A DNA stretch of 64,000 nucleotides from Chryseolinea lacunae (GCF_016735595.1 NZ_JAERRB010000005.1:124001-188000); one strand, 5' to 3'; shown: positions 24,193 through 32,420, counted from the stretch's first letter. Numbers and translations are program-made. The notes: generated by a model not told the origin, from the letters alone.

Positions 24193-24854
24193 GGTGTTGT
24201 GAAATGGCAAGGTAATACTACGCAACTTCATTGCACACTGCAAGCATCAAACGCGTCGCGTGCTCTCCCCGCGTGTTGCTCCATTCCAAGCCAACGGTGA
24301 TCGCGGCGAAATGATGTCGGATAGACTTCTCGTAGTATAATAACGCCATTGACCTCGGGTCATTCCCATCAAAAACTCTCTTCTTTTAACCACAACAACG
24401 CCCATTCTGCACGCCGCTCAAACCGAAACGGCTGCCCATCCTGGAAATTCATTCAGATAAAGTAAAGCTTTAAGATAGCACAAGGAAGTGATGAACCCTG
24501 CCGGTGCTTCGCCACCTGCGCTCAGGGATTGTGGAAAGAGAATTTTCTAGGGCCATTTCTGCACGAAGGCCTGAATTCTTCGGCATTGGGGTTTGTTTCC
24601 GAAATCAACAATGCTTCATCAAGCTTTCAGTGCTGGGAAAGCGTTTTCGGAAGATCGCGGCAACAAGATTCGTTATGCGTTTTCGATTTGTGTTGTGATT
24701 GGGTTAACTGCGAAACTACTTGCTGGATTTCCCTCTTCCGTTAAAAATTTATGCGGTTACGTGAACCGTAAGTCAGCAACTTTTCATGTATCTATGCGTT
24801 ACATCCGTGAACTAAACACGGGCGTATGTCTGTGGTCTTAAACTAAGTTGGCTT
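24193..24854. other. 662-bp region without a convincing long gene
   Basis: Only short, compositionally poor frames. A 17-bp imperfect palindrome, centred on CGGTT-acgtg-AACCG (24754-24768), lies 87 bp before the micro-ORF at 24855. No tRNA or repeat recognised. Confidence 0.4.
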
Positions 24855-24974
24855 ATGAAAGCACTCGCAAAACTTCACATCAACCCCATCCACCGGGACC
24901 TGCTCATCGCTATGGTCGCCGGATTTATGGTGGCCGTCTTCATTGTCTCGGCAGTGGTGATCGCCATGGGATAA
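24855..24974 (+). CDS. Candidate 39-residue single-pass membrane peptide
   Basis: ATG to TAA. The N-terminal 15 residues are basic and polar (MKALAKLHINPIHRD), followed by one hydrophobic helix (LLIAMVAGFMVAVFIVSAVVIAMG) that runs to the stop. A strong terminator begins 19 nt after the stop, as expected of a real transcription unit. No Shine-Dalgarno is apparent, which is not unusual in this phylum. Topology by positive-inside rule: N-terminus in cytoplasm. Function unknown. Confidence 0.5.
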   Translation: MKALAKLHINPIHRDLLIAMVAGFMVAVFIVSAVVIAMG

Positions 24975-24993
24975 ACATGGGATACACAAAATG

Positions 24994-25025
24994 AAAAAGC
25001 CCCCGCCAACTGGCAGGGGCTTTTT
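24994..25025. terminator. Bidirectional terminator
   Basis: AAAAAGCCCC-c-GCCA ... TGGC-a-GGGGCTTTTT. It sits between the micro-ORF (+) and the moaE 3' end (-) and can serve both strands. Confidence 0.85.
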
Positions 25026-25048
25026 CATTTATAACAGTTTCGCTGCGT

Positions 25049-25480
25049 TCAGACTTTTTCAGCAACGGCCGAGGGCCGGGCCGAGATCCATTCTTCGCCG
25101 TCTTCAAAAACTTCTTTCTTCCAGATGGGCACGTGCAACTTCAGGTTGTCAATAATGTATTCGCACGCGTCAAAAGAATCCTTGCGATGGGGTGTAGACA
25201 CCGCCACCACCACGGCCACTTCGCCGGGGCGCAACGTGCCAATGCGATGGCTCACTGCCCATCCCTGCAACGGCCATTTGTGCGACGCATCGTCTATGAT
25301 CTTTCGGATCTCTCCTACCGCCATGGTTTCGTAGGCTTCGTATTCCAGCCAGACCACATTTTTTCCGTTTGCGTTGTTGCGCACAGTTCCGACGAACACA
25401 TTCACGGCGCCGGAAGCGAGACACGAAGCCGTATCGATGACCTTCTGAATGTCAATGGGCTTTTCCGTTATTTTAATCAT
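25049..25480 (-). CDS. moaE: Molybdopterin synthase large subunit MoaE
   Basis: 143 residues from ATG at 25480 (MIKITEKPIDIQKV). Motifs: GAVNVFVGTVRNNANGKNV (about 24-42), LEYEAYETMA, HRIGTLRPGEVAVVVAVSTPHRKDSFDACEY (about 79-109) and PIWKKEVFEDGEEWI with the catalytic Lys. Transfers sulfur from MoaD thiocarboxylate to cyclic pyranopterin monophosphate. moaD lies just upstream on the same strand. Confidence 0.95.
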   Translation of the reverse strand: MIKITEKPIDIQKVIDTASCLASGAVNVFVGTVRNNANGKNVVWLEYEAYETMAVGEIRKIIDDASHKWPLQGWAVSHRIGTLRPGEVAVVVAVSTPHRKDSFDACEYIIDNLKLHVPIWKKEVFEDGEEWISARPSAVAEKV

Positions 25481-25572
25481 GTTGCTGAGGGTTGGATTGA
25501 ACAATAAGGAAGAGATGATGAAATTAGTGAAATGACCTTCAAATCACAATGAAAATTATGGGATTAAGGGCG

Positions 25573-25815
25573 TCAGCCGCCGCTCACGGGTGGAATCAGG
25601 GCTATTTCGTCGCCGGCACCCAGCACGCGGCCTTCTTCGGCGTAGTCGTTGTTCACGGCGATGTAGAGCGAGCGCAGGCCTTGCAGCCCGGGATAACGTT
25701 CCATCAGTTCAGACCGCAGCGCCGCCACGGTGTCGCCTTTTATTTCCACTTCTGCCTCTTTTCCTCCCAGGAAATCTTTGGTGATCCCAAAGGCTTTTAT
25801 GCGATATCGGTTCAT
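25573..25815 (-). CDS. moaD: Molybdopterin synthase sulfur carrier MoaD
   Basis: 80 residues from ATG at 25815 (MNRYRIKAFG). Ubiquitin-like fold with YIAVNNDYAE, GDEIALIPPVSGG and the obligatory C-terminal Gly-Gly that is adenylylated and thiocarboxylated. 92 bp before moaE on the same strand. No moeB/activating-enzyme gene in the window. Confidence 0.93.
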   Translation of the reverse strand: MNRYRIKAFGITKDFLGGKEAEVEIKGDTVAALRSELMERYPGLQGLRSLYIAVNNDYAEEGRVLGAGDEIALIPPVSGG

Positions 25816-25890
25816 GTGGTGCAAAGCTACAAAAGGATTTTATTCCGCTTTTTAGTTCCCCAAAGAAATAGCCTTTTGCACAGGGGATGG

Positions 25891-25918
25891 TTTGATGTGA
25901 TAAATTTTGCTATACTTG
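25891..25918 (+). promoter_or_regulatory. Candidate promoter for small RNA
   Basis: TTTG at 25891-25894 and TATACTTG at 25911-25918 (one base off TAnnTTTG), 16-nt spacer, slightly shorter than the usual range. Confidence 0.35.
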
Positions 25919-25924
25919 CAGTAG

Positions 25925-26016
25925 AACATCTGAAAAACCTAAGAATTTGCAATAATAACTCGTACCTAACCTAACCTAATGAAGAAAGACCGTCGAGCAA
26001 TTGACGGTCTTTTTTT
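25925..26016 (+). ncRNA. Candidate small RNA, about 90 nt
   Basis: Bounded by the promoter-like sequence above and a strong terminator. The body contains tandem cctaa units (acctaacctaacctaatg, 25964-25981). A 13-codon frame beginning atgaagaaagac could also be read through the terminator stem. The upstream gene is on the other strand, so an independent transcript is the simplest explanation for the terminator. Family unknown. Confidence 0.35.
25985..26016 (+). terminator. Rho-independent terminator
   Basis: AAAGACCGTC (25985-25994), 8-nt loop, GACGGTCTTT (26003-26012), then further T to 26016. No plus-strand protein gene lies directly upstream. Confidence 0.85.
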
Positions 26017-26116
26017 GTGAGGCTGTCCTTTCACGTCCCGCTCCAATGCAGGCTTTGGATGGAAACTGATCGGCGGGAATGTTAAACCTGATCCAACAAA
26101 AAAACTCAACTCACCC

Positions 26117-26728
26117 GTGAAAGAATATACCCTCACGTCCACCTTCGGCGACCGGCCCCGGAAGCTGATCCTGAGCCACGAGCACATCCGCTACGAAAAC
26201 AAAGACCTCGTGGCCGATGCTTTCACAACGTTAAAGCGCGAAGACATCACCGGGTTCAAACATCGCGTGGATACTATTGTCTGGTATAGATTCCCGGTGG
26301 GCCGCCGGTTCATCATTTCCCTGCGCGGCCGCAACAACACCACCATCACCATTTCCTTCGCCAGCTATTTCGGTCTTCAAAAGCAGTCCTTTCAATGGTA
26401 CACCGACATCGTTGAAACCCTTTGGGAATACTACATCCAACCCCAGGTCGACCACCTTGCCGAAATCTTCCACCAGCAGCACACCCTGACCCTCGGTTCC
26501 CTTCACCTCGACGCCAACGGGCTCCACATTCCTCCTGCACCCGCCCTTCGCTGGGACGATCTCGGCCTGCGGGAATACGAAACCTACTTTGCCCTCTATA
26601 AAATCAGCAACCCCCAGGAGCATCTTCGCGTTGGATTCGACGACTGGGATGCGGAAGTCATGTTAAGCCTTGTCCGTCACATTCTCGATCACCGAAAGAA
26701 CGCATCGCTAAACACAACCCTCTCTTGA
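26117..26728 (+). CDS. Hypothetical protein, GTG start
   Basis: 203 residues. GTG at 26117 is the only suitable start before YTLTSTFGDRPRKLIL. The N-terminal half reads like a PH-like/bPH domain: short strands alternating with charged turns (LILSHEHIRYENKDLV, DITGFKHRVDTIVWYRFPVGRRFIISLRG, TITISFASYFG). Then a helix and a second, shorter strand set. Soluble. Overlaps the next gene by 4 bp (TTGA), so translationally coupled to the DUF2071 protein. Function unknown. Confidence 0.7.
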   Translation: MKEYTLTSTFGDRPRKLILSHEHIRYENKDLVADAFTTLKREDITGFKHRVDTIVWYRFPVGRRFIISLRGRNNTTITISFASYFGLQKQSFQWYTDIVETLWEYYIQPQVDHLAEIFHQQHTLTLGSLHLDANGLHIPPAPALRWDDLGLREYETYFALYKISNPQEHLRVGFDDWDAEVMLSLVRHILDHRKNASLNTTLS

Positions 26729-27438
26729 GCAACACTTTTCTACGCGCAGGCTGGCGCAAACTCGTGATGGCAAACTACGCCGTCGACCCCGCTGTTCTGA
26801 AAGATCACGTCCCCTACAAAACCGAACTTGACCTTTGGAACAACACCTGCTATGTGAGCCTGGTAGGCTTCATGTTTGTTGACACCACAGTGATGGGATT
26901 AAAAATTCCGTTTCACGTCAATTTCGAAGAAGTGAACCTGAGATTCTATGTACGCTGCAAAGACGGCCACGAATGGAAACGCGGCGTGGTGTTTCTTAAA
27001 GAAATTGTGCCGCGTGCCGTGCTGGCGTGGGTGGCCAACACCGTCTATCGCGAACGTTATGAAGCACTGTCCATGCGTCACACCTGGGAAGCCAGCGACG
27101 AGAACCTGCGCATCACCTACGGCTGGAAAAAAGGAACGTGGCATACGCTTCAGGTCACCACGTCGTCGCAAGGTCTTGCCATCGCACCGGGCAGCGAAGA
27201 AGAATTTATCACCGATCACTATTGGGGCTACACGCAGGTGGGTCCCGAAAAAACGTCAGAATATCGGGTCGAGCATCCGGCGTGGGAAGTCTACAAAACA
27301 AAAGCCTACAAGATTGATGTTGATTTTGGAAAAGTCTATGGCGAAGCGTTTGGTTTTCTTTCGCAGCAGAAACCCACTTCTGTTTTTCTGGCCGAGGGCT
27401 CGGCCATTGCCGTGAACCATGGCAAGCGGATCACCTAA
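26725..27438 (+). CDS. DUF2071 (YqjF-like) protein, TTG start
   Basis: 237 residues. TTG at 26725 overlaps the upstream stop; it is chosen because the family-conserved FLRAGWRKLVMANYAVDP begins at residue 5, before the first ATG. Other signatures: YVSLVGFMFVDTTVMGLKIPFHVNFEEVNLRFYV and GVVFLKEIVPRAVLAWVAN, and FLTEHY-like FITDHYWGYTQ. Similar to acetoacetate-decarboxylase-like-fold proteins of unknown activity. Cytosolic. Confidence 0.85.
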   Translation: MSNTFLRAGWRKLVMANYAVDPAVLKDHVPYKTELDLWNNTCYVSLVGFMFVDTTVMGLKIPFHVNFEEVNLRFYVRCKDGHEWKRGVVFLKEIVPRAVLAWVANTVYRERYEALSMRHTWEASDENLRITYGWKKGTWHTLQVTTSSQGLAIAPGSEEEFITDHYWGYTQVGPEKTSEYRVEHPAWEVYKTKAYKIDVDFGKVYGEAFGFLSQQKPTSVFLAEGSAIAVNHGKRIT

Positions 27439-27444
27439 GGAAAA

Positions 27445-27530
27445 TTTATTCTTTCGCCTGTGCGCCAAACCCCGGGTGTGCAGACAACGGTGATTGAGGG
27501 TAGGTCGGGCGCACAGGCAAGAATAAAGTT
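27445..27530. terminator. Long bidirectional hairpin terminator
   Basis: TTTATTCTT-tc-GCCTGTGCGCC (27445-27466) pairs with GGCGCACAGGC-AAGAATAAA (27508-27527): 20 bp with a 2-nt bulge, 41-nt loop. T-tracts lie on both sides, overlapping the tonB stop codon. It ends both the DUF2071 operon (+) and tonB (-). Confidence 0.7.
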
Positions 27531-27532
27531 TT

Positions 27533-28294
27533 TTAATTCAATTGAAATTTGATGGGCAACACCATACGCACCATCACAGGTGTGTTGCCTTGGCGACCGG
27601 CCGTCCAGGCGGGCATGGCCGAGATTACGCGTACCGCCTCTGCGTCGCATTCCTTGCTAATGCCTTTCAGCACGCGGGCGTCCATCACGCTTCCATCGGT
27701 GTTCACCACGAAGCTCACATACACAGAACCTTCAATGCCCATGCGGCGCGCCACGGCGGGATAGTGCAGATTTCTTTGCAGATAGCGTATCATACCTTCG
27801 TTTTTAGGCATCACTTCGGCCCATTCTACCGGCTTGGGAGGTTCCATCACCGCGGGTGCCGGTGGGGCTTCAACCGTTGTGCCGGGTCCTGCAGCCAACA
27901 CCACCTCTTGTCCTTCGCCCACGGCTGTCTCAACAACAGGTTGAGTTAATTCAACTTCAACTTCTTCTGTCGTAACAACGGGGGTCACGTTCGCGGCCAC
28001 GCGCTGTTGCGCTGGCGGGGGTGGTGGCGCTACGCGCGCCGCAGGAGGCTGTGCAATGTTGGGAGGAAGATCCATGATGATCACAGGACCTTTGGGAAGC
28101 ACTGGCACTTTCGGAAATATGCTTGGAAAAACAAGCGGCAACATCGCGGCCGCAACCGACGCAAACAGGGCAAAGCCCAGTGCTTTGTGAATGTTGTCGG
28201 AGTAGGCTTTGCGAATGGCATAGGCGCCATACTCTTTGTTCCGGTTTTCGAAAACCAGGTCATCCATGGTCACTTCTTCATTTTCAGATTTCAT
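27533..28294 (-). CDS. Energy transducer TonB
   Basis: 253 residues. N-terminal cytosolic DDLVFENRNKEYGAYAIRKAY (about 11-31), typical of Bacteroidota TonB. One membrane helix (LGFALFASVAAAMLPLVF, about 39-56). Pro-rich periplasmic linker (PPPPPAQQR and further PAP repeats). TonB C-terminal domain about 165-253 with RNLHYPAVARRMGIEGSVYVSFVV and DAEAVRVISAMPAWTAGRQ. Links proton-motive force to outer-membrane receptors. exbB/exbD are not adjacent. Confidence 0.92.
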   Translation of the reverse strand: MKSENEEVTMDDLVFENRNKEYGAYAIRKAYSDNIHKALGFALFASVAAAMLPLVFPSIFPKVPVLPKGPVIIMDLPPNIAQPPAARVAPPPPPAQQRVAANVTPVVTTEEVEVELTQPVVETAVGEGQEVVLAAGPGTTVEAPPAPAVMEPPKPVEWAEVMPKNEGMIRYLQRNLHYPAVARRMGIEGSVYVSFVVNTDGSVMDARVLKGISKECDAEAVRVISAMPAWTAGRQGNTPVMVRMVLPIKFQLN

Positions 28295-28536
28295 AAAACA
28301 ATTGGTTTAGGTTGAACATGAAGCACATCGCGTTGTCAGTTTAAAAAAAAGGCAGTATCGTTCCGGGCAGGTATTTTTTCTAATCCCTTCCCGCGTTGCC
28401 TTCGTCCGTCACGGGCATTGCGTGTGTTGTTTAAAAGCTTGTTTCCCTCATAATTGGTGGAGCGTTTGAAAGTCACAGCTTTTTTGAAAATTTTCTTTTT
28501 GAGTTTCTACTGGGGTAGGCATTGACCTATCCAAGT

Positions 28537-29337
28537 TTAAACAACGGATGTTCGCAACTTCCTGGTTTTCCGAAGGTGCAGCAGCCAGAACACCACACCC
28601 ACTGTCATCACAATCCAGGGCCAGAGGCGCACGGCCTGCAACATCATGCCGAGAAACGCGCGCCAGCCGTTTTGCAGGGCCAGGCCAAGCTCGCGTGCAA
28701 ATCCTGTGGGTGGTTCTTCATGATGCTGTGTGAACGAGAGGTCGATGGTGCAATAGGCCAGCTGGTGGCTCATGTATTTCAATTCGGCTTCCATCGATTC
28801 AATCTCTTCGCGTGTGGTGCCCAGTTGTTCTTCGATGGCCAACATGTCTTTCACCGTTTTGGCTTGTTGCAGAATCTGGTGGTAACGACTTTCAACTTCC
28901 TTTTTTGATTTCAGGCGCACGTTCAAGTCAGTGAATTGCATCGTGACATCTTTTAGTGTAATAGACCGATCGCTCACCTTTTGCCCGAGCGACTCGATGC
29001 GTTTCAGCAGGTGTTCGAATGCATTTTCGCCAACGCGAATGGTCATGGCCATGCGCAACCCGACGTTGGTTTTTTCCTGATGTTCGTCTGACGCGTAGGC
29101 CTGAAACTGGCTTAGCAGAGAACGTAGCGAGTCGGTTGTTGCATTCACATTCTTCACTTGCAGGACGAGCTTGGCTTCGCGAACCAGATTCAGCCGGGGC
29201 ACCAGCGGGGGTGGCGCGTTCATCATCACCGCGTGCGTAATAGCGGGTGGTGCCGCAAATTTTCCTTCAACTTCACGCGACCTGGCATGACACGACAACA
29301 GTCCTGCCAGCAACACAATCAGGTATTTCGTTCTCAT
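28537..29337 (-). CDS. DUF4349 lipoprotein
   Basis: 266 residues. Lipoprotein signal MRTKYLIVLLAGLLSC (Cys 16). The periplasmic part has REAKLVLQVKNVNATTDSLRSLL, RVGENAFEHLLKRI, a long coiled coil (LNVRLKSKKEVESRYHQILQ to IEEQLGTTREEIESMEAELKYM, about 135-185), then YCTIDLSF, and a C-terminal membrane helix (LWPWIVMTVGVVFWLL). This order is that of DUF4349 proteins. Function unknown; an envelope role is likely. Confidence 0.87.
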   Translation of the reverse strand: MRTKYLIVLLAGLLSCHARSREVEGKFAAPPAITHAVMMNAPPPLVPRLNLVREAKLVLQVKNVNATTDSLRSLLSQFQAYASDEHQEKTNVGLRMAMTIRVGENAFEHLLKRIESLGQKVSDRSITLKDVTMQFTDLNVRLKSKKEVESRYHQILQQAKTVKDMLAIEEQLGTTREEIESMEAELKYMSHQLAYCTIDLSFTQHHEEPPTGFARELGLALQNGWRAFLGMMLQAVRLWPWIVMTVGVVFWLLHLRKTRKLRTSVV

Positions 29338-29428
29338 AGCTTTTAACGTTTAGGATACATCCCTGTAATGCGGCGACGGCATGGACGTCACACAAAAAGT
29401 GAAAAAGAAAAAAATCACGCACCACGTT

Positions 29429-29459
29429 TTTGAAATTCTGGACATTTCAAATAGTTTTA
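29429..29459 (+). promoter_or_regulatory. Candidate promoter of gene at 29491
   Basis: TTTG at 29429-29432, 19-nt spacer, TAGTTTTA at 29452-29459 (7 of 8 to TAnnTTTG). The spacing fits the Bacteroidota pattern TTG-N17-23-TAnnTTTG; the start codon is 31 nt downstream. Confidence 0.45.
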
Positions 29460-29490
29460 CATCTATCCAATACAACCCTCTTTTAGTACT

Positions 29491-29880
29491 ATGCCCTCCA
29501 CGATTATCCGCGAAAGCAAACACTACTCCATTTCCATCACGCCCGAAAAAAACAGAGCCTACCTGAAGATTGTCGGGTTCTGGAGAAGCCCCGAAGTTGT
29601 TCCCGACTACATTGCCGATTGGAACAAAGCGGTGTCGCTTTTAAACAAAGGCTTCACCCTGCTCACCGACGCATCGGAAATGAAAACACATCCGCAGGAA
29701 GTGCGAAAGCTGCACGAACAGGCGCAAGCCATTCTGCTGAAAAACGGTGTGCGCAAAGTTGCCGAGCTGGTGAAAGACGAAGTGGCCGAAATGCAATTAG
29801 ACGCCGTGGCCAAGACCACTCAATTTCCCAAGAGGAATTTTAGAAAAGCCGAAGACGCCGAGCGCTGGCTTGATGAATAA
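29491..29880 (+). CDS. STAS/SpoIIAA-like hypothetical protein
   Basis: 129 residues, soluble. N-terminal SKHYSISITPEKNRAYLKIVGFWRSPEVVPDYIADWNKAV, then FTLLTDASEMKTHPQEVRKLHEQAQAIL and RKVAELVKDEVAEMQLDAVAK. The alternating strand/helix pattern with a LLTDASEM core suggests a STAS-like alpha/beta fold. Similarity is by pattern only. Own promoter likely. Function unknown. Confidence 0.65.
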   Translation: MPSTIIRESKHYSISITPEKNRAYLKIVGFWRSPEVVPDYIADWNKAVSLLNKGFTLLTDASEMKTHPQEVRKLHEQAQAILLKNGVRKVAELVKDEVAEMQLDAVAKTTQFPKRNFRKAEDAERWLDE

Positions 29881-29968
29881 TTTTTACAACCGAAACACAG
29901 CATTGTACATCATAATTTTTCCATGACCCTGCAAACAGGTCACGCTGAAATATTATTGCCGAAGCGGC

Positions 29969-30187
29969 TCACAATTTCACATCCCACTTGCCCTGGTCGT
30001 TTTTGAAATACGTGAGGCCGTTGCTCATCACATGAAGCGTCTTGCCCGCCGCATCGGTCTCCGTGCGTTTTTCGTAGACTTTGATTCCTCCGTTTTCACG
30101 GGTCAGCAAATTCACAAGCGCCGTCAGGGTGGGTGAAATATCAGATAGCGATTGTTCGTCGCCTTCTCTTACAAATGCCTGACTCAT
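29969..30187 (-). CDS. Small conserved-type hypothetical protein
   Basis: 72 residues from ATG at 30187 (MSQAFVREGDEQSLSDISPT); the extension to 30244 was rejected. Contains RENGGIKVYEKRTETDAAGKTLHVMSNG and YFKNDQGKWDVKL. I recall similar 70-residue proteins in Bacteroidota with no assigned function. Divergent from the cyclase-family gene at 30294. Confidence 0.65.
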   Translation of the reverse strand: MSQAFVREGDEQSLSDISPTLTALVNLLTRENGGIKVYEKRTETDAAGKTLHVMSNGLTYFKNDQGKWDVKL

Positions 30188-30293
30188 GGTGACTGTTTTT
30201 AGTGTGCAGGCAAGGTACGAAAGAATGACGGGTTTCGTCACCAATGTTGCGCCGGCCAGTAACCCATATCATTTCTTTTCCGTTCTTTGGGGC

Positions 30294-31181
30294 ATGGACA
30301 AAAGAGTGAAATTCGATTTCGAGATCTATTTTACAAATGGCGGAAGCGTGAAAGGCGAAGACTTCAGGCTTGACATTGCCGGCCACGACATCTCAGATAA
30401 AGAACTTGCCGACTACGTTGTGGCCGACCTCCGGCTGCTGATGGTGGGTGAAGCCAAAATTCTGAACAAAGAAATCTTAACCGAGGCACACAAGCGAAAA
30501 CCCATCAATGAAAAAAGTGGTGAGACTGTTTTTGTCGACCTCAGCCATACCATCACCTCGGGCCTTGTCACTTACAAAGGTTTGCCCGCTCCGTTGATCT
30601 GCGACTACCTGAGTCGCGAAGACTCCAAACAATACTATGCCCACGGCACAACCTTCCAGATCGGCAAGATCGAGATGGTGACCAACACGGGCACCTACAT
30701 CGACTGCCCCTTCCACCGTTTTGAGAACGGCAAAGACATATCGGAAATTGGACTCGAACGTTTTGCCGACCTCGACGGCGTGGTGATCCGCGTGCCCTAC
30801 ACGGCGTCGCAGGCCATCACGGTCGAGCATGTAAAAAACCACGAGATCCGAAATCGCGCCGTGCTGCTGCACACCGGATGGGACGAACACTGGAACACCC
30901 CGCGTTATTATGAAGGTCACCCCTACGTGACACGCGAAGCTGCAGAATTTCTTCGCGACGCCGACGTGAAACTGGTGGGCATCGACTCGCACAACATCGA
31001 CGACACCCGCGATTTGCTGCGCCCCGTGCACACCACACTGCTGGGTGCCGAAATTCTGATTGTGGAACACCTGTGCAATCTCTATACGGTTCCCGACGAA
31101 GGCTTCACCTTCAGCGCCATTCCACCCAAGTTCAAAGGCGTGGGAACCTTTCCTGTGCGGGCCATGGCCAAAATCCGCTAG
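30294..31181 (+). CDS. Cyclase/kynurenine-formamidase-family hydrolase with extra N-terminal domain
   Basis: 295 residues from ATG at 30294 (MDKRVKFDFEIYFTNGG). Residues 1-75 form an extra small alpha/beta domain (DFRLDIAGHDISDKELADYVVADLRLLMVGEAKIL). The cyclase domain follows: VDLSHTITSG, HGTTFQIGKIEMVTNTGTYIDCPFHRFENG (metal-site D-x-P-x-H variant), LLHTGWDEHW, and VGIDSHNIDD. Metal-dependent amidohydrolase family including KynB; the substrate is unclear since no tryptophan-degradation genes are adjacent. Cytosolic. Confidence 0.85.
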   Translation: MDKRVKFDFEIYFTNGGSVKGEDFRLDIAGHDISDKELADYVVADLRLLMVGEAKILNKEILTEAHKRKPINEKSGETVFVDLSHTITSGLVTYKGLPAPLICDYLSREDSKQYYAHGTTFQIGKIEMVTNTGTYIDCPFHRFENGKDISEIGLERFADLDGVVIRVPYTASQAITVEHVKNHEIRNRAVLLHTGWDEHWNTPRYYEGHPYVTREAAEFLRDADVKLVGIDSHNIDDTRDLLRPVHTTLLGAEILIVEHLCNLYTVPDEGFTFSAIPPKFKGVGTFPVRAMAKIR

Positions 31182-31388
31182 CGTTTAATTCTTGTTAAAA
31201 CATGGCGTAGTCCGTCATGTCTTCACCGCTTTTCATCGGCAGAAAACGATGGAGGCGTTATTTCCGACCGGCTATAACGCTACGTAGACCATCGCCAACC
31301 CGCGTCAAACACGATTTGACCATTTTCGCGCGTGGTTTCTTTGCCCTACGTTCCTTTGGAACGGTGCCGCACATTGGCGAATATTGAA

Positions 31389-31396
31389 TATCTTTG
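31389..31396 (+). promoter_or_regulatory. Possible -7 box for moaA
   Basis: TATCTTTG, exact TAnnTTTG, 31 nt before the GTG at 31428 and downstream of an alternative GTG at 31332; supports the shorter moaA start. No properly spaced -33 element. Confidence 0.3.
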
Positions 31397-31427
31397 GTCC
31401 TACGCAAAAGATAACCAAGTTCTCCCT

Positions 31428-32420
31428 GTGACACTTTACGATAATCACGGACGTCCATTGAACTACCTCCGGCTTGCCGTGACGGACCGGTGCAACCTGC
31501 GCTGTTTTTATTGCATGCCCGAAGACGGCATCCGCTATCTTCCCAAAAAAGACCTGCTGTCGTTCGAAGAAATCGGGCGTCTCATTTCCATATTGGCCAC
31601 CCTGGGCATTTCGAAAGTGAGGCTCACCGGCGGCGAGCCCTTCGTGCGTCAGGATCTGATGCAACTCATTCACCGCATCACAGAAATTCCCGGCATAAAA
31701 GATTTGCACATCACCACCAATGGTGTGTTGACTGCCCCGCACATTGCTGCCCTTAAGAAGGCAGGAATTGGTTCGGTGAATCTCAGTCTGGACACACTGG
31801 ACCGCGATCGTTTCAAAGCCATCACGCGCCGCGACGAGTTTGCTCCCGTGATGCACACTCTGGAACAATTGCTGGAGCACGACATTCCGGTGAAGATCAA
31901 CGCCGTGGTGATGGAAGGAAAAAACATCGACGACATTTTTCCGCTCATCGAACTCACGCGACACCACAACGTGGACGTGCGGTTCATCGAAGAGATGCCC
32001 TTCAACGGCGAAGGCAACCACTACCCCACCCTGCATTGGACATACACTCGAATTCTGGACTATATCCGGACGCAATATCCCACGCTCACCAAAAAGATCG
32101 ATCCCCAAGGTTCCACCGCGTATAGCTATCACGTGCCAGGCCACCGCGGCGACGTGGGCGTGATCGCGGCGTTCAGTCGCACGTTCTGCGGCACCTGCAA
32201 CCGCATCCGCGTGACCGCACAAGGAACCCTGAAGACCTGTCTCTACGACGAAGGCGTGCTGGACATCCGTGCACTGCTGCGCAACGGATTGCCCGACGAA
32301 GCCATTCAGGAAAAACTTTTGACAGCCTTCCACCAGCGCGCCAAAGATGGCTTCGAGGCCGAGGCACACCGAAAAAATCACGCGCCCGTTTCCGAATCGA
32401 TGTCAACCATTGGAGGATAA
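31428..32420 (+). CDS. moaA: GTP 3',8-cyclase MoaA
   Basis: 330 residues from GTG at 31428 (V-T-LYDNHGRPLNYLRLAVTD), chosen because MoaA normally starts just before this DxHGR segment; the frame is open back to 31332. Radical SAM cluster CNLRCFYCMPEDG (about 20-32); VRLTGGEPFVRQDL; C-terminal second 4Fe-4S cluster FCGTCNRIRVTAQGTLKTC (CxxC-x13-C); C-terminal GG (MSTIGG) needed for activity. Rearranges GTP in the first step of molybdenum cofactor synthesis. Followed closely by the SUOX-fold gene. Confidence 0.95.
   Translation: MTLYDNHGRPLNYLRLAVTDRCNLRCFYCMPEDGIRYLPKKDLLSFEEIGRLISILATLGISKVRLTGGEPFVRQDLMQLIHRITEIPGIKDLHITTNGVLTAPHIAALKKAGIGSVNLSLDTLDRDRFKAITRRDEFAPVMHTLEQLLEHDIPVKINAVVMEGKNIDDIFPLIELTRHHNVDVRFIEEMPFNGEGNHYPTLHWTYTRILDYIRTQYPTLTKKIDPQGSTAYSYHVPGHRGDVGVIAAFSRTFCGTCNRIRVTAQGTLKTCLYDEGVLDIRALLRNGLPDEAIQEKLLTAFHQRAKDGFEAEAHRKNHAPVSESMSTIGG

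Larger units (their letters stand above)
25816..26116. other. Intergenic region with possible small RNA
   Basis: 301 bp between moaD (-) and the gene at 26117 (+). It contains a plus-strand promoter-like sequence and a terminator about 95 nt apart, annotated as a candidate ncRNA. Confidence 0.4.

Noticed and set aside
24504-24841. Three overlapping short plus-strand frames
   Set aside because: No consistent codon usage, signal or family pattern; treated as noncoding.
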